A DNA stretch of 64,000 nt, from positions 861,609 to 925,608 of the forward strand of contig NZ_MKFI01000004.1 in NCBI RefSeq assembly GCF_001982635.1, in the 5' to 3' direction. The stretch comes from Bradyrhizobium mercantei (GTDB lineage: Bacteria; Pseudomonadota; Alphaproteobacteria; Rhizobiales; Xanthobacteraceae). Shown here piece after piece: positions 25,166 through 34,101 of this stretch. Below the pieces are notes generated by a model. That model was not told the DNA's origin, did no database searches, and saw nothing but the letters and a program-made list of their open reading frames with translations. A program made the translations under genes and the position numbers. The first letter of the stretch is position 1. Each line of letters opens with the position of its first letter.

Positions 25166-26476
25166 GTGGATGCTCAGAGGATCGATGCTGTCGTGGTGGG
25201 AGCCGGCGCCGGCGGGCTGTGCGCCGCGGCGCGTCTTGCCCATGGCGGGCTGCATACGCTGGTCGTCGACGACAAGGATCGGCTCGGCGGCCGCGCCTCG
25301 ACCGAGGAGATCGACGGCTTCAAGGTCAATATCGGCGCGATCGCGATCGAGTTCGGCGGCGTGTTCGAGGAGACCTTCCACACCGTCGGCGCGCCGCTCG
25401 ATATCCGGGCGCCGGAGCCCGCAAGCTCGTTCTTCATCGACGGCAAGGTAATCGATGTCGGCCGCGGCGGCTGGTCGCTGCTGCTCGGGCAACTGACCAA
25501 GCAGGCCTCGCGCATCCTGGAGAAATTCGCCGATGCCCGCTCCGGCAATCTGCCCGACGGGCGGCAATCGACCGAGGACTGGCTGAAGGGCTATACCAGC
25601 AACGCCACGGTGCATGCGCTGTTCCGCAATCTCTGCGCGGCGATCTTCGCCTGCAACGCCGCCGAGCTGCCGGCCCGCGCCTTCCTCACCTATTTCACCA
25701 GCAAGGGCGCCTTCAAGAAATTCGGCTTCTGCCCGCAGGGCACGATCGGCGTCTGGAACAGCCTGGGCAATGCGATCCGGCGCAATGGCGACATCTGGCT
25801 GGAGACGCCGGCGACGACGATCCACACCGCCAACGGCAAGGTCGAAGGCGTCACCGTGCTCAGGAATGGCGAGCGGGTGCGGATCGACACCGATCTCGTC
25901 ATCAGCAATGCCGGGCCGAAGGCCACCGTCGCGCTCGCCGGCAGCGAGGCTTTTCCGGCGGACTATATCGCCAAGGTGCGGAACGACCTGCGCCCGGCCG
26001 CCAACATCGTCATCAATGTCGCGAGCCGCGAGCCGCTGATCAACCATCCCGGCATCGTCACCTTCGGCAAGACACGAAGGCTCTGCAACATGGCGAACCT
26101 CTCCGCGACCTGTCCGGAGCTGGCTCCGCCCGGCTGGCACCTTTACGTCGCCTATGCGGTGCCGGTGCCGGCGCTCGGCGAATTCAACTCCGATGCCGAG
26201 GTTGCCCTCGCGCTCGAAGATCTGCGCGAGCAGTTCGCCAATTTCGAGCAGGCAAGAATTCTGTCGATCCGGGTGATGCGCGATGACTGGCCGGCGCAAC
26301 GCAGCTGCGCCGGTTACGACCTTCCGCGCGAGACGGGCATCGAGGGTCTGTGGTGCGTCGGCGATGCGGTGAAGCAATATGGCAATGGCGGCACCCAGGC
26401 CTGCGCCGAGACCGCCAAGATCGTCACCGATGCCATCCTTGCCGCGCGTCCGCGCCGCTCGGCCGGCCGGGTCTGA
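25166..26476 (+). CDS. FAD-dependent oxidoreductase, phytoene-desaturase-like
   Basis: A 436-residue flavoprotein of the amine-oxidase/phytoene-desaturase superfamily. The N-terminal dinucleotide fold is AVVVGAGAGGLCAAARL, followed by DRLGGRAST, and the C-terminal FAD motif is GIEGLWCVGDAVKQYGNGGTQACAETAK. GTG 25166, preceded by GAGGGAGA, was chosen as start. It is the first gene after TetR site A and lies 5 bp before the LIV ATPase gene. Family members desaturate, isomerise or saturate C-C bonds of isoprenoid or steroid-like substrates, so an early oxidation of a hydrophobic compound is a reasonable inference. Confidence 0.82.
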   Translation: MDAQRIDAVVVGAGAGGLCAAARLAHGGLHTLVVDDKDRLGGRASTEEIDGFKVNIGAIAIEFGGVFEETFHTVGAPLDIRAPEPASSFFIDGKVIDVGRGGWSLLLGQLTKQASRILEKFADARSGNLPDGRQSTEDWLKGYTSNATVHALFRNLCAAIFACNAAELPARAFLTYFTSKGAFKKFGFCPQGTIGVWNSLGNAIRRNGDIWLETPATTIHTANGKVEGVTVLRNGERVRIDTDLVISNAGPKATVALAGSEAFPADYIAKVRNDLRPAANIVINVASREPLINHPGIVTFGKTRRLCNMANLSATCPELAPPGWHLYVAYAVPVPALGEFNSDAEVALALEDLREQFANFEQARILSIRVMRDDWPAQRSCAGYDLPRETGIEGLWCVGDAVKQYGNGGTQACAETAKIVTDAILAARPRRSAGRV

Positions 26477-26481
26477 GCGCG

Positions 26482-27336
26482 ATGCCGACGACGATCCCGC
26501 ATCCGACGCCCCAGGCTGCGCCGCTCGCCGCAACGGCGCCGGATGCCTTGCTCGAATTCCGCAACATCCGGATCGTCTACGACAATGCGATCGAGGCGAT
26601 CCGCGATGTCTCGATCGCAGTGCCCGAGGGCAACATCGTCGCTTTGCTCGGCTCCAACGGCGCCGGTAAATCGACGCTGCTGAAGGCGATGTCAGGTATC
26701 CTTTATACCGAGGAAGGCGTGATCGAGAACGGCAGCATCCGCTTCCGCAATGACGAGGTCCATCGTCTTGCGCCCGACGAGCTGGTCCGCCGCGGCATCG
26801 TGCAGGTGCCGGAAGGCCGCCGCGTGTTCGCGGCGCTGACCATCGACGAGAATTTGCAGATGGGCGGCTACACCAGGACCAGCGCCGAGGCGCGCGAGCG
26901 CCGCGACAAGGTGTTCGCACTGTTCCCGCGGCTGCATGAGCGGCGCGATCAGATCGCCGGCTACATGTCCGGCGGCGAGCAGCAAATGCTGGCGATCGGT
27001 CGCGCGCTGATGACCGATCCGGTGCTGCTGGCGCTCGACGAGCCGTCGCTCGGCCTCGCGCCACTGATCATCGACCGCATCTATGAGGTGATCGTCCGCC
27101 TGCGCGACGAGCTGAAGATGACCGTGCTGCTGGTGGAGCAGAACGCGCAGCGCGCGCTCAACATCGCCGACTACGGCTACATCCTGGAGACCGGCCGCGT
27201 CGTGCTCGACGGCACAGCGAAAAAGCTCACCGCAAACGAGGACGTCCAGGAATTCTATCTCGGCGTCTCCTCGACGGGGTGCAAGAGCCTGCGCGACGTC
27301 AAGCACTACAAGCGCCGCAAGCGGTGGCTGTCGTGA
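26482..27336 (+). CDS. Branched-chain/hydrophobic substrate ABC transporter ATPase, LivF type
   Basis: A 284-residue ATPase of a LIV/HAAT-type importer: Walker A GSNGAGKST, signature MSGGEQQMLAIGRAL, Walker B LLALDEPSLG. A Pro/Ala-rich N-terminal extension (residues 1-25) and a basic C-terminal tail (KHYKRRKRWLS) go beyond the usual 235 residues of LivF. It begins 5 bp after the flavoprotein gene and its stop overlaps the LivG-type start (GTGA). With the adjacent permeases and receptor it probably imports the acid or aromatic compound this island degrades rather than amino acids. Confidence 0.92.
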   Translation: MPTTIPHPTPQAAPLAATAPDALLEFRNIRIVYDNAIEAIRDVSIAVPEGNIVALLGSNGAGKSTLLKAMSGILYTEEGVIENGSIRFRNDEVHRLAPDELVRRGIVQVPEGRRVFAALTIDENLQMGGYTRTSAEARERRDKVFALFPRLHERRDQIAGYMSGGEQQMLAIGRALMTDPVLLALDEPSLGLAPLIIDRIYEVIVRLRDELKMTVLLVEQNAQRALNIADYGYILETGRVVLDGTAKKLTANEDVQEFYLGVSSTGCKSLRDVKHYKRRKRWLS

Positions 27337-28127
27337 CCGCGCTGCTTACGGTCGAGAACCTGTCGAAGCGCTTCGGCGGCCTGCAGGCGGTCGCCGATGT
27401 CAGCCTTCAGGTCGCGCCCGGCGAGATCTGCAGCGTGATCGGCCCGAACGGCGCCGGCAAGACCACGCTGTTCAACATGATCTCGGGCGTACTGCGGCCG
27501 AGCGGCGGCCGCATCGGCTTCGATGGCATTGACCTTGCGACCATTTCGCCGTGGAAGTTCGCCGCCGTCGGCATCGGCCGCACCTTCCAGAATCTCGCAT
27601 TGTTCAAGCACGGCACCGTGGTCGAGAACATCCTGACCGGCCGCCACACCCATCTGCGCTCGACCGTGTTCGACGCCGTGGTGTTCTTCGGCCGTACCCG
27701 GAACGAGGAGATCACGGCGCGGCAGCGCGTCGAGCACATCATCGAATTCCTCGAGATCGAGCACATCAGGGACGCCGTCGTGGGCACGCTGTCCTATGGC
27801 CAGCAGAAGCGCGTCGAGCTCGGCCGCGCGCTCGCCTGCGAGCCCAAATTGCTGCTGCTCGACGAAATGGTCTCCGGCATGAACCAGGAGGAGACCGAGG
27901 ACATCGCGCGCTTCGTGCTCGACATCCGCGACGAGCTCGGCATCACCGTCGTGATGATCGAGCACGAGATGCGGATCGTGATGGACATTTCCGACCGCGT
28001 CCATGTGCTGAATTTCGGCCGCAAGATCGCCGAAGGCACGCCCGACGAGATCAGGCGTGATCCGGCCGTCGCGGAGGCCTATCTCGGCGGCCAGCGCGCC
28101 GAGGCCATGGCGAAGGCAGGCGCATGA
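27333..28127 (+). CDS. Branched-chain/hydrophobic substrate ABC transporter ATPase, LivG type
   Basis: A 264-residue ATPase with Walker A GPNGAGKTT, signature LSYGQQKRVELGRAL and Walker B LLLLDEMVSGM, plus the LivG-type C-terminal segment VLNFGRKIAEGTPDEIRRDPAVAEAYLG. It would form the heterodimer with the LivF-type ATPase. The start is the GTG overlapping the previous stop (GTGA); a GTG three codons earlier is an alternative. Its own stop overlaps the start of the CoA-ligase gene, so the transporter and ligase are made from one coupled message. Confidence 0.92.
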   Translation: MTALLTVENLSKRFGGLQAVADVSLQVAPGEICSVIGPNGAGKTTLFNMISGVLRPSGGRIGFDGIDLATISPWKFAAVGIGRTFQNLALFKHGTVVENILTGRHTHLRSTVFDAVVFFGRTRNEEITARQRVEHIIEFLEIEHIRDAVVGTLSYGQQKRVELGRALACEPKLLLLDEMVSGMNQEETEDIARFVLDIRDELGITVVMIEHEMRIVMDISDRVHVLNFGRKIAEGTPDEIRRDPAVAEAYLGGQRAEAMAKAGA

Positions 28128-30061
28128 TGTCGACGCTGGACAGTTTTCGCACCGCTCATCCGCCGCTCCAGCCGAGCGCCGCCCGCAATGCGCCCGCGGC
28201 CGGAGCCGACGCGTTCCAGGCCGCGCTTGCGGATGCCGCCATCACCATCCCGCAATTGCTGCGGCAGCGCGCCGCCATGCACGGCGAGGCGCTGGCGCTG
28301 CGGGAAAAGGACTATGGCATCTGGAATCCGTATTCCTGGCGGCACTATTACGACACCGCGTGCGCGGTTGCGCTCGGTCTGCTCTCGCTCGGCATCAAGC
28401 CGGGCGACCGCGTCGCCATCGCCGGCGAGAACACGCCGGAATGGTTTTACGCCGATCTCGGCGCCCAGATGATCGGCGCAGTCGCGGTCGGCATCTATCC
28501 GACCAATCCCTGGGTCGAGCTGCAATATATCGTCAAGCATTCCGGCGCCCGGATCGTCGTCACCGGCGATCAGGAGCAGACCGACAAGGTGCTCGACGCG
28601 ATGGCCAACAATGGTGGCCTGCCGAAGCTCGAGGCCATGGTCTGCATCGACATGAAGGGGCTACGGCACTATCGGCAATCAGAGCTGATGTCGTTCGCCG
28701 CACTATGCGAGCGCGGCAAGGCCTACGCACAAGCGAACCCGGAGGCCAACGCCACCCTCGATCGCCTGATTAGCCAGGGCGCGCCCGACGACGTCTGCAT
28801 TCTCGTCTACACTTCGGGGACGACGGGTCCGCCGAAGGGCGCGATGCTGACCCATCGCAACCTGGTCTATTCCGCCTATGCCTATGCCAAGACCGTTGGG
28901 ATCGCCGACAAGCCGTTCGAGGCGGTGAGCTATCTTCCGCTGTGCCATGTCGCCGAGCGCTGCTACGGCATGGTGACGCATCTGGTGCTCGGCGGCACTG
29001 TCTCGTTCGCCGAATCGATCGACACCGTCGCGATTAATATCCGCGAGATCGCGCCGACCTTCTTCGTTGGCGTGCCGCGCATCTACGAAAAATTGCAGCA
29101 GGGCTTTCTGTTCCGCCTCGGCGAGAGCGGCCGGCTGCGACAGGGTTTCGCCAAGGCCTGCCTCGCCTGGGGCCGCACGCTGTCGGACCGCCGGCAGGCC
29201 GGCAAGGCCAACGTGCTGGATCGCGCGGCCTATGGACTTCTCTACCTCTTGATGTTCCGCAATCTGCAGCGCCATCTCGGCTTCGCCTACAGCCGGCACC
29301 GACTGTGTGCCGGCGCATCGATCTCGCCGGAGACGCTACGCTTCTTCGATATCATCGGCCGCCCGGTGTCGCAGGGCTATGGCCTCACCGAGAGCGGCGG
29401 CGTCGCCTTCATCCAGACCGCAAGCCATCACCGGATCGGCGGCTGCGGCATCCCGCTGCCGCAGACGGAATGGAAATGTGATGCCGACGGCGAAATCCTG
29501 CTGCGCAACCCCGGCGTCTTCAAAGGCTACTTCCTCGACGAGAAGGCCTCGACGGCATCGCTGGAACAGGGCGGCTGGCTGCGCACCGGCGACATCATCG
29601 ATGTCCTCGACAATGGCGAGATCGCCGTGGTCGACCGCAAGAAGGCGATCATCATCACCGCCGGCGGCAAGAACATCGCTCCGTCCGAGATCGAGAACGC
29701 GCTGAAGGACTCCGAGTTCATCAAGGAAGCGATCGTGGTCGGCGAGGCCAGGAAGTATCTCGGCGCAATCATCCAGGTCGATTACGACAATGTCGGCCGC
29801 TGGGCGCGCGACCGCGCACTTGCGTACACCAACTACAAGTCGCTGTCGCAGCTGCCCGAGGTGCACGAGCTGGTCGAGCGGATCGTGGGCGAGACCAACA
29901 AGCGCTTCGCCCGGGTCGAGAACATCAGGCGCTTCGCGATCCTCGAGAAGGAGCTCGACCATGATGACGGCGAGCTGACCGCCACCCAGAAGGTCCGCCG
30001 CGCCATGATCGAGAAGAAGTTCGCGCGCGAACTCGCGATTATCTACCAGGCGGAGGGCTGA
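28124..30061 (+). CDS. Long-chain acyl-CoA synthetase (AMP-forming), embedded in the LIV operon
   Basis: A 645-residue acid-CoA ligase of the adenylate-forming family. The P-loop motif is YTSGTTGPPKGAMLTHRN (near residue 229), the adenine motif SQGYGLTESGG, and the hinge and C-terminal region GGWLRTGDIIDVLDNGEIAVVDRKKAIIITAGGKNIAPSEIE. Length and the long insert fit the FAA1-like long-chain group. It lies between ATPase and permease genes, overlapping the former and touching the latter, an arrangement seen in LIV-type systems of Bradyrhizobium and relatives. It probably traps the imported acid as its CoA ester. Chain length or ring structure of the substrate is unknown. Confidence 0.9.
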   Translation: MMSTLDSFRTAHPPLQPSAARNAPAAGADAFQAALADAAITIPQLLRQRAAMHGEALALREKDYGIWNPYSWRHYYDTACAVALGLLSLGIKPGDRVAIAGENTPEWFYADLGAQMIGAVAVGIYPTNPWVELQYIVKHSGARIVVTGDQEQTDKVLDAMANNGGLPKLEAMVCIDMKGLRHYRQSELMSFAALCERGKAYAQANPEANATLDRLISQGAPDDVCILVYTSGTTGPPKGAMLTHRNLVYSAYAYAKTVGIADKPFEAVSYLPLCHVAERCYGMVTHLVLGGTVSFAESIDTVAINIREIAPTFFVGVPRIYEKLQQGFLFRLGESGRLRQGFAKACLAWGRTLSDRRQAGKANVLDRAAYGLLYLLMFRNLQRHLGFAYSRHRLCAGASISPETLRFFDIIGRPVSQGYGLTESGGVAFIQTASHHRIGGCGIPLPQTEWKCDADGEILLRNPGVFKGYFLDEKASTASLEQGGWLRTGDIIDVLDNGEIAVVDRKKAIIITAGGKNIAPSEIENALKDSEFIKEAIVVGEARKYLGAIIQVDYDNVGRWARDRALAYTNYKSLSQLPEVHELVERIVGETNKRFARVENIRRFAILEKELDHDDGELTATQKVRRAMIEKKFARELAIIYQAEG

Positions 30062-30934
30062 ATGCAGTATCTCGTCCAGCTGCTGATCTCGGGGCTCGCG
30101 ATCGGCGCGATCTACGGCCTGATCGCGATGGGCTTTGCGGTGATCTACAAATCCACCGGTCTGGTCAATTTCGCCCAGGGCGAGATGACCATGATCACCG
30201 CCTATATCGCCTGGACGATCTCGACCACGGTCAGCGGCAATGTGTTCGTCGTAGCCGTTGGCGCGATCCTCGCTGCAATCGTGCTCGGGCTGATCATCGA
30301 GCGGCTGGTGATGCGGCCGATGCTCGGCGAACCGGTGTTCGCGACCGTGATGGTCACGATCGGGCTTGCGGTGATCCTGCGCTCGGCGATCAACTTCATC
30401 TGGGACGCCTATCCGCATGGCCTCGAACTCGGCATGGGCCGCGGCATCGTGCATCTCGGCAGCATCGGCGTGCGCACCGGGCAGCTTGCCGTGATCGCGA
30501 CATTGCTTCTGCTGCTCGCCGCGATCTGGGCATTCTTCCGCTACAGCAAGGTCGGCGTCGCGATGCGCGCAGTTGCCGCCGACGACCGCACCGCGCTGTT
30601 GATGGGCATCAGCGCCACCAAAGTGCACGCGCTGGCTTGGGCCGCGTCGTCGGTGATTGCCGGCATCGGCGGTGTGTTCTTCGCGCTGTCCTATGACCTG
30701 TCGCCGGCGATGTTCCAGCTCGGGCTGAAGGCGTTTCCGGCCACCATCCTGGGCGGCCTCGACGCCGTGCTCGGCTCCGGCCTCGGCGGCCTACTGATCG
30801 GCATTACCGAGAACCTTGCCGGCGGCTATCTCGGCTCCGGCATGAAGGAAGTTGCGGGCTTTGCCATGATCATCGTCGTGCTGATGGTCCGCCCGTTCGG
30901 CATCTTCGGCGAACGCGATATCGAGAGGGTGTGA
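30062..30934 (+). CDS. Branched-chain/hydrophobic substrate ABC permease, LivH type
   Basis: A 290-residue inner-membrane permease with about eight helices. It starts QYLVQLLISGLAIGAIYGLIAMGFAVIYKSTGLVNFAQGEM, the hallmark LivH opening, and has the cytoplasmic contact region MGISATKVHALAWAASSVIAGIGG. It begins at the base after the CoA-ligase stop, and its stop overlaps the LivM-type start. With LivM it forms the translocation pathway of the importer. Confidence 0.93.
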   Translation: MQYLVQLLISGLAIGAIYGLIAMGFAVIYKSTGLVNFAQGEMTMITAYIAWTISTTVSGNVFVVAVGAILAAIVLGLIIERLVMRPMLGEPVFATVMVTIGLAVILRSAINFIWDAYPHGLELGMGRGIVHLGSIGVRTGQLAVIATLLLLLAAIWAFFRYSKVGVAMRAVAADDRTALLMGISATKVHALAWAASSVIAGIGGVFFALSYDLSPAMFQLGLKAFPATILGGLDAVLGSGLGGLLIGITENLAGGYLGSGMKEVAGFAMIIVVLMVRPFGIFGERDIERV

Positions 30935-31980
30935 TGCGGACCGGCGATTACAAGCAGAGCTATGGCGAGCTGGTTGCGCTGATCGATTCCCCGCCGGTGT
31001 GGCTCTGGTCGGCGGTGCTGCTGCTGGCGCTGATTGCGGCGCCCTATTTGCTGAATTCCTATGCGCTGTCGTTCCTGATGATCATCCTGATCACGGTGAC
31101 CGGCGCGCTCGGGCTCAACATCCTGACCGGCTACACCGGCCTGATCTCGCTCGGCCATGTCGGCTTCCTCGTCACCGGCGCCTACGCCTATGCGGTGCTG
31201 GTCTCGAAGTACCACATGCCGCCGCTGGTCGGCTTCCTCGGCGCCGGCGTGGTGCCGGCGCTGGCGAGCCTGATCGTCGGCGCGCCGTCGCTGCGGCTCA
31301 AGGGGCTCTATCTCGCCATCACCACGCTCGCCTTCTCCTTCATCATCAACACCGTGATCCTGGAGATGCGCTGGCTGACCAACGGCGCGCGCGGCATCCA
31401 GGTGCAGCGGCCGGAGATTTTCGGCGTCAGCTTCGACAGCGATGCGGCCTTTACCTACCTCTGCCTCGCGATCGCTGTCCTGACGCTGCTCGCCACCCTC
31501 AACATCCGCCGCAGCCGGATCGGCCGCGCCTTCGTTGCGATCCGGGATAACGACACCGCGGCCCGCGTCATGGGCATCAATCTGCATGCCTACAAGCTGT
31601 TCGCCTTCGTCACCTCGGCCTTCATCACCGGCATCGCCGGCGCGCTTTACGGCATCTATCTCTCCTTCGTCAGCGTCGAGGGCTTTCCGTTCCTGCTCTC
31701 GATCGAGGCGCTGGCGATCCTGATCGTCGGCGGCCTCGGCTCTGCGCTCGGCGCCGTGCTCGGCACCATCCTGATCGTGCTGCTGCCGGAGGCGACACGG
31801 ATCGTCTTCAGCCTGTTCAGCGCGCAGATGGACGCGACCTTCACGACCGGCGCGCAGGAGCTGAAGAGCATGCTCTACGGCCTCGTCATCATCCTGTTCC
31901 TGCGCTTCCAGCCGAGGGGGCTGGTCGGCGCCTGGCACGACATCAGGCGGGCCTGGGTGCACTGGCCGCTGCGCTACTAA
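30934..31980 (+). CDS. Branched-chain/hydrophobic substrate ABC permease, LivM type
   Basis: A 348-residue permease with the LivM signatures LGLNILTGYTGLISLGHVGFLVTGAYAYAVL and AIRDNDTAARVMGINLHAYKLFAFVTSAFITGIAGALYG. ATG 30934 overlaps the LivH stop (TGATG arrangement). It is followed after 33 bp by its periplasmic receptor gene with a GAGGAGA ribosome site. The protein pairs with the LivH-type subunit. Confidence 0.93.
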   Translation: MRTGDYKQSYGELVALIDSPPVWLWSAVLLLALIAAPYLLNSYALSFLMIILITVTGALGLNILTGYTGLISLGHVGFLVTGAYAYAVLVSKYHMPPLVGFLGAGVVPALASLIVGAPSLRLKGLYLAITTLAFSFIINTVILEMRWLTNGARGIQVQRPEIFGVSFDSDAAFTYLCLAIAVLTLLATLNIRRSRIGRAFVAIRDNDTAARVMGINLHAYKLFAFVTSAFITGIAGALYGIYLSFVSVEGFPFLLSIEALAILIVGGLGSALGAVLGTILIVLLPEATRIVFSLFSAQMDATFTTGAQELKSMLYGLVIILFLRFQPRGLVGAWHDIRRAWVHWPLRY

Positions 31981-32013
31981 CAAGAAAAGACACGACACCA
32001 TGAGGAGGAGACA

Positions 32014-33174
32014 ATGATCAAACATCTGGCGGCAGCTTCGCTGCTGCTTTCAGCGTCCTGTCTTACCATCGGCCCGGCGGCGGCCGCCGATCCCGGGATC
32101 ACCGACAGCGAGATCCTGATCGGCGACGTCGAGCCCTTGACCGGTCCGCCCGCGCTGCTCGGCGTCGCGGCCTCGATCGGCCACAAGATCGCGATCGCAG
32201 AAGCCAACGCCGCCGGCGGCATCAACGGCCGCAAGATCAAATATGTTCTCGAAGACGACGGCTACGTCACCGCGCGCACCATTCAAGGCGCGAAGAAAGT
32301 GATCGACGTCGACAAAGTCTTTGCGATGATCGGCATTTCCGGCTCCGGCCAATCCATCGCCGTGATGCCGGTGCTGGAAAAATCCGGCATCCCGACCGTG
32401 ATCGACGTCGCGCCGGTCAAGTTCCTGTGGGAGCCGCCGCGCAAGAACGTGTTCGTGGTCGGGCAATCCTACGAGGAAGGCATCATCCACCTCGTCAATT
32501 TCCTCGCCGACAAGAACCCCGGCAAGAAATGGGGCCTGATCACCCAGGACGACGACTACGGCATCACCGTGCGCGACGGATTCGATTCCGTGGTCAAGGC
32601 CAAGAAGCTGAATGTCGTCTACAGCGGCAACTACAAGAAGGGCCAGCAGGACTTCTCGTCCGACATGCTGCAGCTGAAGGAGTCCGGCGCCGAGGTGTTC
32701 CTGGCCGGCGGCATCATCGCCGAGAACATCGCGATGATGAAGGAGCTCGAGAAGCTCAGCATCAAGCCGGTGACCGGCATTTTCTGGCCCGGCCGCATCG
32801 AGCCGGTGCTGAAGCTGATGGGACCGGCCGGCGACGGCATCTACGCGGTCGACTATGTCGAGCCGTTCGCGGGCTCAGCCGGCAAGGCGTTTCTGGAGAA
32901 GGCCAAGCCTTTGGTCTCGGAGGCCGAGTTCAAGGGCATCAACCGCTACACCATGACCGGCTACGCCGCCGCAAAGGTGCTGATCGCGGCGATCGAGCGC
33001 TGCGGCAAGCAGCCGACCTGGGCCTGCACCATCGCGGAGCTGGAGAAGACCAAGAACGTCGAGACCGGCGTGATGGCGCCGATCAGCTTCGGCCCCGGCG
33101 TCCGCTTCTCCAACCAGAAGCTCCAGATCATGCAGGCCGACGCGGCGACGCTCAGCTTCAAGCCGGTGGACTGA
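32014..33174 (+). CDS. LIV-type ABC transporter substrate-binding protein (receptor 1)
   Basis: A periplasmic binding protein of 386 residues, Peripla_BP_6 type. The signal peptide is MIKHLAAASLLLSASCLTIG...AAA, and the mature start DPGITDSEILIGDVEPLTGPPALLGVAAS is typical of receptors for branched-chain amino acids, amides and aromatic acids. Motifs NAAGGINGRKIKYVLEDDGY and GKKWGLITQDDDYG are clear. It completes the ABC system of this operon. A second receptor of the same family lies at 43072. Confidence 0.92.
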   Translation: MIKHLAAASLLLSASCLTIGPAAAADPGITDSEILIGDVEPLTGPPALLGVAASIGHKIAIAEANAAGGINGRKIKYVLEDDGYVTARTIQGAKKVIDVDKVFAMIGISGSGQSIAVMPVLEKSGIPTVIDVAPVKFLWEPPRKNVFVVGQSYEEGIIHLVNFLADKNPGKKWGLITQDDDYGITVRDGFDSVVKAKKLNVVYSGNYKKGQQDFSSDMLQLKESGAEVFLAGGIIAENIAMMKELEKLSIKPVTGIFWPGRIEPVLKLMGPAGDGIYAVDYVEPFAGSAGKAFLEKAKPLVSEAEFKGINRYTMTGYAAAKVLIAAIERCGKQPTWACTIAELEKTKNVETGVMAPISFGPGVRFSNQKLQIMQADAATLSFKPVD

Positions 33175-33179
33175 GAGCG

Positions 33180-33926
33180 ATGAAGGTCCTGATCGTCTTT
33201 GCTCATCAGGAGGCGCAGTCGTTCAACGCTGCAATGCTGGCGCGGTCGGTGGCCGAATTGACCGCGCTCGGGCACGCGGTCAGGATCTCCGATCTCTACG
33301 CCATGCGCTTCAACCCGGTGGCGACAGCCGACGACTTCGGCGAGCGGCGGTTTCCCGACCGGCTGCAATATGACCGCGAGCAGAAGTACAATCTGCAACA
33401 TGGTGGGCTCAGCGGCGACATCGCCGCCGAGATCGAGAAGCTGCTGTGGTGCGATGTCCTGATCCTGCAGTTTCCGCTGTGGTGGTTCTCCGTCCCCGCC
33501 ATCATGAAGGGCTGGATCGACCGCGTCTTCGTCAACGGTGCGGTCTATGGCAGCGGCCGCCGTTATGACACCGGCGGCCTCAGTGGCCGCCGCGCCATGG
33601 TCGTGACCTCGACCGCGGCCTATCCTGGCATGTGCGCGCCCGACGGGCTGGTCGGCGCGCTCGACGTGGTGCTGTGGCCGATCCAGAACGGCACGCTGGC
33701 CTATGCCGGCTGCAAGGTGCTGCCGCCGTTTGTGTCGTATTCGGTGAACTTCGTCGACGAAGCGACGCGGCATCGCTATCTCGACGATTATGCGGCGCGG
33801 CTACGGCATATCGAGACCACCGAGCCGCTGTTCTTCCATCCGCTGGCGGATTTTGGCGAGGACTGGCGGCTGAAGCCGGGTGTCGCGGCGCAGGCTGTTG
33901 GACAGGGCAAATCCGTAACAAAGTAA
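33180..33926 (+). CDS. NAD(P)H dehydrogenase (quinone)/flavodoxin-like oxidoreductase
   Basis: A 248-residue FMN/FAD enzyme of the NQO/MdaB/KefF-type family. The N-terminus is MKVLIVFAHQEAQSFNAAML, and the flavin- and substrate-contact segment LQFPLWWFSVPAIMKGWIDRVFVNGAVYG is characteristic. It would reduce quinones by two electrons from NAD(P)H. It is the last gene of the rightward LIV operon, 5 bp after the receptor, so a quinone or quinone-like intermediate may arise in the pathway. Confidence 0.87.
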   Translation: MKVLIVFAHQEAQSFNAAMLARSVAELTALGHAVRISDLYAMRFNPVATADDFGERRFPDRLQYDREQKYNLQHGGLSGDIAAEIEKLLWCDVLILQFPLWWFSVPAIMKGWIDRVFVNGAVYGSGRRYDTGGLSGRRAMVVTSTAAYPGMCAPDGLVGALDVVLWPIQNGTLAYAGCKVLPPFVSYSVNFVDEATRHRYLDDYAARLRHIETTEPLFFHPLADFGEDWRLKPGVAAQAVGQGKSVTK

Positions 33927-33949
33927 AGTTGCCGCGACGGAAGTGCGCT

Positions 33950-34092
33950 CCCTCGCCCCGTTCTTACGGGGAGAGGGTTGGGGTGAGGGGCTGCCTCCGC
34001 GCACATGTTGATAGAAGCACTCGCGGAGACTCCCCCTCACCCGGATCGCATCAGCGATGCGATCCGACCTCTCCCCGCAAGCGGGGCGAGGT
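33950..34092. repeat. Dispersed palindromic repeat, type C, copy 2
   Basis: Composed of CCTCGCCCCG...CGGGGAGAGGG and CCCCTCACCC...CCTCTCCCCGC blocks that pair over about 140 bp, with a nested GGATCGCATC/GATGCGATCC stem. It lies between the two convergent operons of the catabolic island and may end or protect both transcripts. Confidence 0.8.
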
Positions 34093-34101
34093 AAGGAAGA
34101 A

